Below, piece by piece: positions 51,556 to 61,170 of a stretch of DNA of 64,000 nucleotides; within the stretch, counting starts at the first letter, position 1, and each line of letters begins with the position of its first letter. The stretch lies in contig NZ_FOIA01000010.1 of assembly GCF_900111605.1 (NCBI RefSeq), positions 42,603 through 106,602 on the forward strand, read 5' to 3'. The translations under genes and the position numbers were made by a program. Origin of the DNA: Nitrosomonas marina (lineage in GTDB: Bacteria > Pseudomonadota > Gammaproteobacteria > Burkholderiales > Nitrosomonadaceae). A model generated the notes under the pieces. That model was not told the origin of the DNA. It saw nothing but the letters and a program-made list of their open reading frames with translations, and did no database searches.

Positions 51556-52917
51556 GTGCAACCGGATCAGCCTGATATTATTGCTGCTATTGCAACGCCA
51601 CCCGGTAAGGGTGGCGTTGGCATAGTACGTATTTCAGGAAAAAATCTGGCAGGCATCGCAAATGCGATCCTGGGTGGGCTGCCGAAACCACGCTATGCAC
51701 ATTTTGCCCGGTTTTCGGATATGCGCGGAGAAATCATTGATGAAGGTCTGGCACTCTATTTTCCCGCGCCGAACTCATATACCGGGGAAGATGTCCTGGA
51801 ATTGCAAGGTCATGGTGGCCCTGCCATCATGAATTTACTGCTTAACGAATGCCTGAATTGTGGTGCACGCATGGCGCGCCCCGGTGAATTCACATTACGC
51901 GCATATCTGAATCAGAAACTGGATCTGGTCCAGGCCGAGAGTGTTGCCGATATTATCGACGCCAGTACGAGTCAGGCAGCACGTTGCGCCGCTCGTTCCC
52001 TGCAAGGACGCTTCTCTGAGACTATCGATAAACTGGTGCAATCATTAATAAATCTGCGCATGCTGATCGAAGCCACACTTGATTTTCCTGAAGAAGAAAT
52101 TGAAGATTTGCATAATGAGGCTGTCAATAAACAGCTTGCCGAACTCAAGACTCAATTAAATGATATCCTGGTCTCGGCACACCAGGGTTATTTGCTACAG
52201 GAAGGCATTAAAGCGGTACTGGTTGGAGAACCGAACGTCGGTAAATCCAGTCTGCTAAATCAGCTTGCCGAAGACGAAGTTGCTATCGTCACAGAAATTC
52301 CCGGTACCACGCGTGACAGCATACAGAAAACTATCACACTGTCCGGTGTTCCCGTTCATATCATCGATACTGCCGGTTTAAGGGAAACATCCGATATTGT
52401 CGAACAAAAGGGCATCGAGCGCACGCAGGCTGCCATTAGAAATGCCGATATTCTCATTCGCCTCACAGACGTCAGTCGCGATGAAACGCATGTCAAAAGC
52501 AAAGCAATGCAGGTATTTTCTGACGACAAGCTCCATATCAACGTGTTCAACAAAATAGACCTGATTGGTCTGCCCGCCCGGGTTGAGTCACACGAAAATA
52601 CTGTAAATGTTTATTTGTCCGCGAAAACAGGCTCGGGAATTGACCTGTTGCGTGAACAGATTCTTCATGCGGCTGGCTGGCAAACGGGGCAGGCAGGAGA
52701 AGGGTTGTTTATGGCCAGACAACGACACCTCGAAGCACTGAAGCGTACTCAGGTTCATTTGGACAAAGCGAGCGAGCACGGCGAACAGGAATCTGAGTGG
52801 GTGTTGCTTGCAGAAGAGCTTAGAATTGCCCAAGATGCCTTATCATCTATTACCGGACGTTTCACGGCGGACGATTTGCTCGGCGAAATTTTTTCTCGTT
52901 TTTGTATTGGAAAATAA
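51556..52917 (+). CDS. mnmE: tRNA modification GTPase MnmE
   Basis: MnmE with MnmG installs the 5-carboxymethylaminomethyl group on wobble U. The 453-residue protein starts with GTG (MQPDQPDIIAAIATPPGKGGVGIVRISG) preceded by an AAGG box. The G domain has GEPNVGKSS (about residue 223), TEIPGTTRDS, DTAGLRE and FNKIDLI, and the protein ends with the catalytic FCIGK. The gene's 3' end is a known site of genomic-island insertion in other bacteria; see the scar just downstream. Confidence 0.97.
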   Translation: MQPDQPDIIAAIATPPGKGGVGIVRISGKNLAGIANAILGGLPKPRYAHFARFSDMRGEIIDEGLALYFPAPNSYTGEDVLELQGHGGPAIMNLLLNECLNCGARMARPGEFTLRAYLNQKLDLVQAESVADIIDASTSQAARCAARSLQGRFSETIDKLVQSLINLRMLIEATLDFPEEEIEDLHNEAVNKQLAELKTQLNDILVSAHQGYLLQEGIKAVLVGEPNVGKSSLLNQLAEDEVAIVTEIPGTTRDSIQKTITLSGVPVHIIDTAGLRETSDIVEQKGIERTQAAIRNADILIRLTDVSRDETHVKSKAMQVFSDDKLHINVFNKIDLIGLPARVESHENTVNVYLSAKTGSGIDLLREQILHAAGWQTGQAGEGLFMARQRHLEALKRTQVHLDKASEHGEQESEWVLLAEELRIAQDALSSITGRFTADDLLGEIFSRFCIGK

Positions 52918-52990
52918 TTGCATGTTTCATAGCGTCCAGCAAGATGTCAAAAAATATTAAGTATTTATTTTTACTATAATATTTGTTTCA

Positions 52991-53064
52991 TATTGTCCAA
53001 AAAAATCTGTTAACAGCTTGCATTTATATTGTCCAAATTATTGTCCATATATCTACTTGGACAA
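52991..53064. repeat. TATTGTCCA(A) repeats before integrase remnant
   Basis: TATTGTCCAA occurs at 52991 and 53027, TATTGTCCA at 53039, and an inverted TTGGACAA at 53057-53064. The cluster lies 74-157 bp after mnmE and directly before the integrase remnant. Repeated short motifs of this sort flank arm-type binding sites of integrases. Confidence 0.55.
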
Positions 53065-53073
53065 GAGGTGTGT

Positions 53074-53171
53074 ATGCCGCTAACGGATACTGGGATTAAC
53101 TCTCTAAACCCGAAGATAAAATTTTTATCGTAACGGACCGACGCGGTTTGTGTGTATCAATTCAGCCCTGA
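53074..53171 (+). pseudogene. Remnant of a P4-type tyrosine integrase
   Basis: The ATG at 53074 (AGAGGTG box upstream) gives MPLTDTGINSLNPK, which recalls the N-terminus of P4-family integrases (MPLTDTxIRNAKPK). The frame then stops early. A shift by one base at about 53115 continues with DKIFIVTDRRGLCVSIQP up to a TGA at 53169, again matching the family (K-P-x-x-L-x-D-G-x-G-L-x-L-x-V). No further integrase sequence follows. The gene is broken by a frameshift and a truncation, and its position next to mnmE fits an island that once integrated there. Confidence 0.7.
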
Positions 53172-53316
53172 ACTGACACATGACTTACGAAAAGTGAGGG
53201 TTACCGGTTTGGATAGAAGTACATGTTTTTATTAAAACCTAAAAAGGTACTTTTCATGATTCCTACCTGTAAAAGATCATCAAATACAGGACTGGCCTGT
53301 TAAATCTGGCCGAAGA

Positions 53317-53347
53317 ACCTGGCAATATCATATTGATAGTACTAGCC
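53317..53347. repeat. Dispersed repeat end, second copy
   Basis: ACCTGGCAATATCATATTGATA-GTACTAGC is the reverse complement of the left end of the element at 37304-37586, with 22 identical bases followed by a 7-bp gap and GTACTAG. No complete element surrounds it, so it is probably a truncated copy. The surrounding intergenic DNA (52918-53592) contains no supported gene apart from the integrase scar. Confidence 0.65.
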
Positions 53348-53430
53348 TGAAAGGTAATGGATTTATCGCGATTCACTGACGCACTCTAGAATAAATGCTT
53401 TTGACTGGCCGTATCGAATGATGACGCACT

Positions 53431-53456
53431 AAAAGCGGTGAAATGCGCTTTTTTTT
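53431..53456 (+). terminator. Candidate rho-independent terminator
   Basis: A 7-bp stem AAAAGCG / CGCTTTT with an 8-nt loop is followed by further T residues. It lies about 140 bp before the giant repeat gene. Confidence 0.5.
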
Positions 53457-53592
53457 AAGTTATCAAGAGATGACAGATGATATTAGTATTTGCCTGATGA
53501 TTTGCAAATGTGCATTTCTAGAATCAAAAAGCAAGTCAGCAATAATTATATTTAAACGCTGTTTTCTCTAAATTATTAAGGTGCTTTGCGTT

Positions 53593-56500
53593 ATGTCAAC
53601 ATTCCAATCCAATCTGCCGAAATTTCATTCAACAGCTGATTCTACAGTCACACTTGCTGTAGTGGATACGGCGATAAACGATTATGAAACGTTGATTGGG
53701 CAGCTGGATCCGGGAACCGAAGTAGTTCTGATCAAAGGTGGCGACGGATTGGTGAGTCTGGCTGAGAAACTTGATGGCCGGACTGATATTGACAGTATTC
53801 ACGTTTTTTCCCATGGTGCAGAAGGAAAATTGTTATTGGGTGATCTTGAACTGACATCTGATAATATCGTCGAGTATGCAGAGGCTTTGGCCAAAATTGG
53901 TTCTGCCATGTCGCCGGATGGTGACATTCTGCTTTATGGGTGTAATCTCGCAACCGGCTCAGGTGTTGATTTGCTCACTGCAATGACTCGTATGACCGGG
54001 GCAGACGTCGCTGCTTCTGATGATTTGACGGGTGCGAGCGCGTTGCAGGGTGACTGGCAACTCGAGGTAGCGACAGGAGGAATCGAAGCATCATTACCAT
54101 TGGCGAAATATTTTATCGACTCATACGGTAGCGTCCTCGCATTACCAGTTTCCAGCAACCAGACATCGAACTATGAAGGCCTCGGGCTGGCGGATACCGC
54201 AGTTATCGCCAATGGCACAGTTATTGATGATATTTCTTACGATGGTTTCCGGTTCAACGGATTTGGTGGAGAAACCGGTATTTATCCACATGAAGGATCT
54301 TTTACAGATAATGTAAACACCACTGGCACGCGCGTCTACACAAGCGATTCATCGAATTTTAAATTGACCAGTATTGATTATGTGATTGATACGGCCGGAA
54401 ATCCTGCTAACGCCTCATTAACCTTCTATGGGTTTCGTGACGGTGTTCAAGTCGAATCTCAGACTTTCAACGCAGCTGACACTTCCTCAGGAACATGGAC
54501 GCTAAATTGGGGATCCGTGGATGAAGCCAAATTTGTGGCGAATACCCATTGGATTTTTATGGATAATCTGAAGGCCGGCACAGAGATCAGTCCTAACGCC
54601 ACCCCTGTAATTTCTATCAACGATACTAATCTGGCATACACCGAAGGGAGCGCCGCTACGCAATTCGATGGTGCCGGTACAGTCAGCGACGCTGACGGCG
54701 ATGCCGAATGGAACGGCGGCAGTCTCTCTGCGCAAATTACCGGTAATGCTGAAGCCGGTGACCGGATCAGTATTGTCGACAGCGACGGGGATGGAACCGC
54801 AATTACCATTAGCGGCACCAATATCTTCGCCAACGGCACGGATATTGGCGATCTGAGCGCCTCAGGCGGCAACGTCACCGGCGGAACCAAACTGACTGTA
54901 ACTTTTGATTCCGATGCTACCAACGCCAATGTTCAGGAAGTATTGCAATCGATCCGCTATGATTCTACTACCGATGATCCAGGCACATCCAACCGGACGG
55001 TTACGTTTACTGCCACTGACAAGAATGCCGCGAGTGGCTCCGATACCCGCACCGTGGTAATGACTGCGGTCAATGACGAGCCGACCCTCACTGCAAACGC
55101 GAGTAATCCCACCTATACTGAGGGCGGTGCTGCGGCAAGCCTGTTCAGCGGCACCGATATCAGCACTGTTGAATCCGGACAAACTGTTTCCGGATTCACC
55201 TTTACTGTCACCAATGTGACCAACGGAAGCAATGAACGCATCAACGTCGATGGTACCACGATTGTCCTGACCCATGGCACCAATGGTTCAACGGCGTCCA
55301 ATAGTCTCAATTACAGTGTGAGTGTAATCGGCACCACGGCCACAATTTCCCTGACCGGCGGAAGCCTGTCTGCTGCTGCCGCGCAAACCATGGTCGACAA
55401 CATGAGTTACCAGAACAACAGCAACAGCCCGAGCACCAGCAACCGGGTGGTGACGCTGACCAGCATTCAGGACAGCGGCGGCACCGCCAACGGCGGCGAC
55501 AACACGGGATCGCTGGCTGTCGCGTCCACGGTGACCGTGGTCCAGAACAACGACGAGCCGACATTGACCGCCAACGGCAGCAATCCGACCTTTACCGAGG
55601 GCGGCGCTGCGGGCAGCCTGTTCAGCGGTGCCAGCATCAGCACCGTTGAAGCCGGCCAGACGATTAAAGGAGTTACCTTTACCGTCACCAACGTGACCAA
55701 TGGCTCAAGTGAAATCATTAATATCGACGGTACCGCTATTGTTCTTACCCACGGTACCAGCGGCTCAACTGCCACCAACAGTTTGAACTACAGCGTGATG
55801 GTGATCGGTACGACGGCGACTGTCTCGTTGACGGGGGGCACCTTATCAACTGCAGCCACCCAAACTATGCTCGATAACATGAGTTACCAGAACAACAGTA
55901 ACACGCCGAGCACCAGCAACCGTGTGGTGACGCTGACCAGTATTCAGGACAGCGGCGGTACGGCCAACGGTGGCGATGACACCGCCTCAGTCGCCGTTGC
56001 GAGCACCGTTACAGTTGTCGGTGTCAATGACGAACCCACACTGACGGCCAATGCGAGTAATCCGACCTTTACAGAAAGCGGCGCTGCGGCGAGCCTGTTC
56101 AGCGGCACCAGCATCGACACCGTGGAATCCGGTCAGAACATCACCGGATTAAGCTTCACCATCACCAACGTTACCAATGGCAGCAACGAGCGTATCAATG
56201 TTGACGGTACCACGATTGTGCTGACCCACGGTACCAACGGCAGCACCGCCGGTAACAGTCTGAACTACAGCGTAATGGTCATTGGCACGACGGCCACGGT
56301 TACCATGACCGGCGGCAATCTGTCGGTTGCGGCAACGCAAACGCTGATCGACAACATGAGCTACCAGAACAACAGCAACAGTCCGAGTACCAGCAACCGC
56401 GTGGTGACGCTGACCAGCATTCAGGACAGCGGCGGCACCGCCAACGGCGGCGACAACACGGGATCGCTGGCTGTCGCGTCCACGGTGACCGTGGTCCAGA

Positions 56501-59500
56501 ACAACGACGAGCCGACATTGACCGCCAACGGCAGCAATCCGACCTTTACCGAGGGTGGCGCCGCGGGAAGCCTGTTCAGCGGTACCAGCATCAGCACCGT
56601 TGAGGCCGGCCAGACCATCAAGGGTTTCACGTTCACCGTCAGCAACGTGGCCAACGGCATCAGTGAAGTCATCAACATCGACGGTACCGCTATTATTCTT
56701 ACCCACGGCACCAGCGGCAGCACTGCCGGAAACAGTCTCAGCTACAGCGTCACGGTAGTGGGTACCACGGCAACAGTTGCACTCACCGGCGGCACCATGT
56801 CCACGGCAACGACCCAAACGCTGATCGACAATATGTCGTACCAGAACAACAGCAACGCGCCGAGCACCAGCAACCGCGTGGTGACGCTGACCAGCATCCA
56901 GGATAGCGGCGGAACGGCCAACGGTGGCGATGACACCGCCTCAATTGCCGTTGCGAGCACCGTTACAATTGTCGATGTCAATGACGAGCCCACACTGACA
57001 GCTAACGCAAGTAATCCTACCTTTACAGAAAGCGGCGCTGCGGCGAGCCTGTTCAGCGGCACCAGCATCGACACCGTGGAATCCGGTCAGAACATCACCG
57101 GATTAAGCTTCACCATCACCAACGTTACCAATGGCAGCAACGAGCGTATCAATGTTGACGGTACCACGATTGTGCTGACCCACGGTACCAACGGCAGCAC
57201 CGCCGGAAACAGTCTGAACTACAGCGTAATGGTCATTGGCACGACGGCCACGGTTACCATGACCGGCGGTAATCTGTCGGTTGCGTCGGCTCAAACGCTG
57301 ATCGACAACATGAGCTACCAGAACAACAGCAACAGCCCGAGCACCAGCAACCGGGTGGTGACGCTGACCAGTATTCAGGACAGCGGTGGCACCGCCAACG
57401 GCGGCGACAACACGGGATCGCTGGCTGTCGCGTCCACGGTGACTGTGGTCCAGAACAACGACGAACCGACATTGACCGCCAACGGCAGCAACCCGACCTT
57501 TACCGAAGGCGGCGCTGCAACCAGTCTGTTCAGCGGCGCGTCAGTTTCTACAGTCGAAAGCGGGCAAACGCTGTCAGCATTAACGCTCACGGTAACCAAT
57601 GTGAATAACGGTTCTGATGAAATACTCAATACAGACGGCACGGCGATTGAGCTCACGGACGGGGCATCGGGCATTACCGCCACCAACGGCCTGAACTACA
57701 GCGTGTCTGTGGTCGGCACTACCACTACCGTGAGTCTTACGGGTGGAACGCTGTCAGCTGCAGCTGCGCAGACTCTGATCGACGGCATCAGCTACCAGAA
57801 CAACAGCAATACTCCAAATACCAGCAACCGGGTGGTGACCATCACCAGCCTGACCGACAGCGGCGGTACGGCAAACGGTGGTGACGATACGGCTGCGCTG
57901 GCGGTTGCTTCTACTGTTACAATTTCCGGGGTTAATGACGAACCCACATTAACTGCTACAGGTTCCAATCCAATTTTTACCGAAGGTGGCGCTGCAGCCA
58001 ACCTGTTCAGCGGCGCGTCAGCTTCTACAGTCGAAAGCGGGCAAACGCTGTCAGCTTTAACGCTCACGGTAAACAATGTCAATGACGGTTCTGATGAAAT
58101 ACTCAATACAGACGGTACGGCGATTGAGTTAACGGACGGGGCATCGGGCATTACCGCCGCCAACAGTCTGAACTATAGCGTGTCTGTGGCCGGCACTATC
58201 GCTACCGTAAGTCTTACGGGTGGAACGCTGTCAGCTGCAGCTGCGCAGATTCTGATCGACGGCATCAGCTACCAGAACAACAGCAATACTCCAAATACCA
58301 GCAACCGGGTGGTGACCATCACCAGCCTGACCGACAGCGGCGGTACGGCAAACGGTGGTGACGATACGGCTGCGCTGGCGGTGAGTTCTACAGTGTCCGT
58401 CGTTGCAAATCCAAGAATAATATCTGCAGGTTATAATGCCGACACTGGCACGCTGGTTGTTACAGGCGCCAATATCCAGACCAATGGTGGTGGAGCTGAT
58501 ATTGACGCTTCTGCATTAACTTTTACTGGGGAAGGTGGCTCTACCTATACCTTGACTGACTCGCCGGATGTTGAGCTGGATTCCGCCACGCAATTTACTG
58601 TCATACTCAGTGCTGCGGACAAGGCAGCGATCAATCGAATTGTCAACAAGAGCGGCACTGAATCTGTTGATAGTACCACCTACAATCTTGCGGCAGCAGA
58701 TGATTGGAATAGAGGTGTTACAGCCGGCGATACATCAGATCAATCCGGCAATGGCATCGCTGTCAGTAATGTTCCTGTCCCTGCCATCACCTCAGCTACA
58801 TATAATGCCAGTACAGGTGCGCTGATTGTGACAGGAACTGGTTTTAAAAGCGCCAGCGGTGCTGCAAATGATGTTATCGCCAATAAATTTACCATTACGG
58901 GCGAAGACGGTGAAACATATACGCTGACCGATACGGCCAATGTAGACATTACTTCAGGCACTGAGTTTGCACTGATCCTAAGTGCAAACGACAAAGCTGC
59001 TGTCAACCAGATCATCAATAAAAACGGCACTTCATCAACCGGTGGCATTGTATACAATCTGGCCGCTGCGGAAGACTGGGCAGCCGGCGCTGATGGTGCA
59101 ATCAATATCGTTGACGCGACAGGCAATGGCATTTTGGCTAACGCGACAGGCAATGGCACAACTGTTCCGGCAGTGACGCCATCATCCGGCGGTGGCGGCA
59201 CGACAACCACGCCAGGTAAATCAGAGCCGAGCACAAAAACATCTGATGGCGTCACCATAGCTGCCAAAGCTGAAGCAGACGGATCGACTACGCTGACTGT
59301 TCCGATCGTTGATAATGCACGTATCGACGATCCGGATTCTGAAAATGAAACACATGCGGACATTTCAATTCTGACCAGTCTTTCTGGTGATCCTGTTCTG
59401 GCCGTAGGTCTGCCTGCCGGAATAGGAGTATCAGTCAACGGTCAGTCTGAACCGATGGACACACAGAGTGCCATCAACGACTTGGTCAATCGTATTGAGC

Positions 59501-60981
59501 AAGAAACTGTCAACGATACTAACCTGGTATCGGAAATGATTGTTCACGGGCGGAATTTTATTGCTTCATTGACGCAAATCGATAAAGTTTCTGTACATAC
59601 CATTTCATTTTCAGCTGACAGTAACCAAAACGCGGGTTTGCCCGTGATTATCAATGGTTCCAACCTGCCGGATGATGGTATGCAGGCTTTAATCATCAAC
59701 GCTGCCAATATGCCACCGGGAACCATTATGCAACTTAATAATGTAGCGTTTGCGGCCATTATCGGGGCAGCGCGCGTCATGGGTGGTGACGGAGAAAATG
59801 TCGTCGTTGGCGACAATCTGGATCAGTTCATCGTACTGGGGCCGGATGACGACATACTATTTGGCGGCGGGGGTAACGATACTATCGGAAGCCTGGGTGG
59901 TGACGACCAGACAGCCGGAGACGCCGGAAATGATATCGTTTACGGCGGTGCCGGAAATGATATCCTCACGGGTGGTAGCGGCAACGACAAACTGAATGGC
60001 GGACTCGGATTCGATACCGCCATTCAGTCTGGCGAACTATCGGATTATCAGATCACAGTCAGCAGTAACCAGGTAACACTCATACATCAAAACGGTGAAA
60101 CGGATACGCTGAGCGATACCGAACTGGTTCAATTTGAAACCGGCCCAAGTCTGGCGATCGCCCATTCTGTTGTGGAAGTTGCTGCTCATCATCTGGTCAA
60201 AACCTGGTTAGGAAGGGATTTAACAACCATCGAAGGTCATGCTGTACAAAACTGGCGTGACACTGATCTCAATGGTATCGCCAGGGCGTTTCAGAATTTG
60301 CCTGAGGCTATTGATCTCAAAGACAAAACAATCGACGAATTACTTGCAGGTTTGGATAATAATCCAGATATTGTTCAACTGGACGTTGTACGCGATCTGA
60401 TTGGGGGAAGCGCTAACAATCAAGGCTATCTACCGATGGGGCTGGCATTAAATGTCGATGGCGGTGATGGGCATGATGTGCTGCGAATGACAGGCCATCG
60501 TGATGATGTTCACCTGGAACAGATAGGCGACACAATTGAAATCACGCGCCTGGAGGACGGTGCCATGCTGAGCCTTAAAAATGCTGAAATGATCGCATTC
60601 GACAGCGGAGAAAATGTCTTGCTGGCGCATGACCCGGTTGAAGGTATCCTGGGACGTTTATTCCAGACTTTCTTTGATCGCGATGCCACCATTGACGAAT
60701 GGCAAATGGGTCGCGAAGCAATAGCTAATAGTGTCAGGCCCGAAATTATACTGGACTGGTTTCAGAATAATGCGAATTTAAAAACCCTGTCAGATACGGA
60801 TTATATTCAGACAATTTATCAACAGACACTGAACAGACTAGCAAACGATACCGAGCTTGAACAACATCTGTCACAACTCGAAAATGGCGATATGACACGT
60901 AAATGGCTCGCAGTGGATATCGCTAACAACGATGAGGCAATCACAACCATAGGCAATATATTGCTTGTGGATGGTGTTTAG
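53593..60981 (+). CDS. Giant secreted repeat protein with DUF4347, RTX and DUF4214-like domains
   Basis: The ATG at 53593 (AAGGTG box 9 bp upstream) gives 2462 residues. Residues about 20-180 are a DUF4347 domain (HVFSHGAEGKLLLGDLEL, ILLYGCNLATGSG), common at the N-terminus of very large surface proteins. A beta-rich stretch follows, then seven repeats of about 158 residues (494-1600), each starting NDEPTLTA or a variant and ending in TVxVVxx. Two further repeats near 1613-1850 contain YNA-S/D-TG-x-L-x-V-T-G. RTX Ca2+-binding nonapeptides (GGGGNDTIG, GGAGNDIL, GGSGNDKL) lie near 2063-2142, and a C-terminal part (about 2194-2460) resembles DUF4214. RTX repeats indicate type I secretion; no T1SS genes are in the window. 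It is probably a surface adhesin or biofilm protein. Confidence 0.88.
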   Translation: MSTFQSNLPKFHSTADSTVTLAVVDTAINDYETLIGQLDPGTEVVLIKGGDGLVSLAEKLDGRTDIDSIHVFSHGAEGKLLLGDLELTSDNIVEYAEALAKIGSAMSPDGDILLYGCNLATGSGVDLLTAMTRMTGADVAASDDLTGASALQGDWQLEVATGGIEASLPLAKYFIDSYGSVLALPVSSNQTSNYEGLGLADTAVIANGTVIDDISYDGFRFNGFGGETGIYPHEGSFTDNVNTTGTRVYTSDSSNFKLTSIDYVIDTAGNPANASLTFYGFRDGVQVESQTFNAADTSSGTWTLNWGSVDEAKFVANTHWIFMDNLKAGTEISPNATPVISINDTNLAYTEGSAATQFDGAGTVSDADGDAEWNGGSLSAQITGNAEAGDRISIVDSDGDGTAITISGTNIFANGTDIGDLSASGGNVTGGTKLTVTFDSDATNANVQEVLQSIRYDSTTDDPGTSNRTVTFTATDKNAASGSDTRTVVMTAVNDEPTLTANASNPTYTEGGAAASLFSGTDISTVESGQTVSGFTFTVTNVTNGSNERINVDGTTIVLTHGTNGSTASNSLNYSVSVIGTTATISLTGGSLSAAAAQTMVDNMSYQNNSNSPSTSNRVVTLTSIQDSGGTANGGDNTGSLAVASTVTVVQNNDEPTLTANGSNPTFTEGGAAGSLFSGASISTVEAGQTIKGVTFTVTNVTNGSSEIINIDGTAIVLTHGTSGSTATNSLNYSVMVIGTTATVSLTGGTLSTAATQTMLDNMSYQNNSNTPSTSNRVVTLTSIQDSGGTANGGDDTASVAVASTVTVVGVNDEPTLTANASNPTFTESGAAASLFSGTSIDTVESGQNITGLSFTITNVTNGSNERINVDGTTIVLTHGTNGSTAGNSLNYSVMVIGTTATVTMTGGNLSVAATQTLIDNMSYQNNSNSPSTSNRVVTLTSIQDSGGTANGGDNTGSLAVASTVTVVQNNDEPTLTANGSNPTFTEGGAAGSLFSGTSISTVEAGQTIKGFTFTVSNVANGISEVINIDGTAIILTHGTSGSTAGNSLSYSVTVVGTTATVALTGGTMSTATTQTLIDNMSYQNNSNAPSTSNRVVTLTSIQDSGGTANGGDDTASIAVASTVTIVDVNDEPTLTANASNPTFTESGAAASLFSGTSIDTVESGQNITGLSFTITNVTNGSNERINVDGTTIVLTHGTNGSTAGNSLNYSVMVIGTTATVTMTGGNLSVASAQTLIDNMSYQNNSNSPSTSNRVVTLTSIQDSGGTANGGDNTGSLAVASTVTVVQNNDEPTLTANGSNPTFTEGGAATSLFSGASVSTVESGQTLSALTLTVTNVNNGSDEILNTDGTAIELTDGASGITATNGLNYSVSVVGTTTTVSLTGGTLSAAAAQTLIDGISYQNNSNTPNTSNRVVTITSLTDSGGTANGGDDTAALAVASTVTISGVNDEPTLTATGSNPIFTEGGAAANLFSGASASTVESGQTLSALTLTVNNVNDGSDEILNTDGTAIELTDGASGITAANSLNYSVSVAGTIATVSLTGGTLSAAAAQILIDGISYQNNSNTPNTSNRVVTITSLTDSGGTANGGDDTAALAVSSTVSVVANPRIISAGYNADTGTLVVTGANIQTNGGGADIDASALTFTGEGGSTYTLTDSPDVELDSATQFTVILSAADKAAINRIVNKSGTESVDSTTYNLAAADDWNRGVTAGDTSDQSGNGIAVSNVPVPAITSATYNASTGALIVTGTGFKSASGAANDVIANKFTITGEDGETYTLTDTANVDITSGTEFALILSANDKAAVNQIINKNGTSSTGGIVYNLAAAEDWAAGADGAINIVDATGNGILANATGNGTTVPAVTPSSGGGGTTTTPGKSEPSTKTSDGVTIAAKAEADGSTTLTVPIVDNARIDDPDSENETHADISILTSLSGDPVLAVGLPAGIGVSVNGQSEPMDTQSAINDLVNRIEQETVNDTNLVSEMIVHGRNFIASLTQIDKVSVHTISFSADSNQNAGLPVIINGSNLPDDGMQALIINAANMPPGTIMQLNNVAFAAIIGAARVMGGDGENVVVGDNLDQFIVLGPDDDILFGGGGNDTIGSLGGDDQTAGDAGNDIVYGGAGNDILTGGSGNDKLNGGLGFDTAIQSGELSDYQITVSSNQVTLIHQNGETDTLSDTELVQFETGPSLAIAHSVVEVAAHHLVKTWLGRDLTTIEGHAVQNWRDTDLNGIARAFQNLPEAIDLKDKTIDELLAGLDNNPDIVQLDVVRDLIGGSANNQGYLPMGLALNVDGGDGHDVLRMTGHRDDVHLEQIGDTIEITRLEDGAMLSLKNAEMIAFDSGENVLLAHDPVEGILGRLFQTFFDRDATIDEWQMGREAIANSVRPEIILDWFQNNANLKTLSDTDYIQTIYQQTLNRLANDTELEQHLSQLENGDMTRKWLAVDIANNDEAITTIGNILLVDGV
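55072..58400 (+). repeat. Seven tandem ~477-bp repeats with 954-bp higher-order period
   Basis: Seven in-frame repeats of 474-480 bp lie inside the giant gene. Odd and even repeats are more alike to their counterparts two units away than to neighbours: 155 bp at 55447-55601 equal 56401-56555, and 188 bp at 56065-56252 equal 57019-57206 (both offset 954 bp). Repeats six and seven are nearly identical at an offset of 477 bp. This points to recent duplication or gene conversion. Confidence 0.9.
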
Positions 60982-60996
60982 TTTTACTAACTGTAG

Positions 60997-61060
60997 TAGC
61001 TCAGATCCGACCCGACAATCCCGGTATATTGAAAGTACTTGTCAGGTCGGGCCTGAGCTA
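60997..61060. terminator. Long hairpin after the giant repeat gene
   Basis: Arms of 22 nt (TAGCTCAGATCCGACCCGACAA at 60997 and its near-complement up to 61060) pair with three mismatches. The loop is 20 nt. It starts 16 bp after the stop codon. A short T-run follows the second arm, so it may terminate or stabilise the long transcript. Confidence 0.6.
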
Positions 61061-61170
61061 TTTCCATATAAAACTTCTTGATGATCGGCTATCTTGTCAG
61101 CAGGTTATAGCAATTGTCACTTTCCAGTTATCATAAAAAAACATGACAAAGAATACTGATCATGACTGAC

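Noticed and set aside
56149..56817. Long antisense frames inside the giant repeat gene (for example 222 codons on the minus strand)
   Set aside because: They recur in every repeat because the forward repeat is periodic and GC-rich; they lack ribosome binding sites and protein-like composition.
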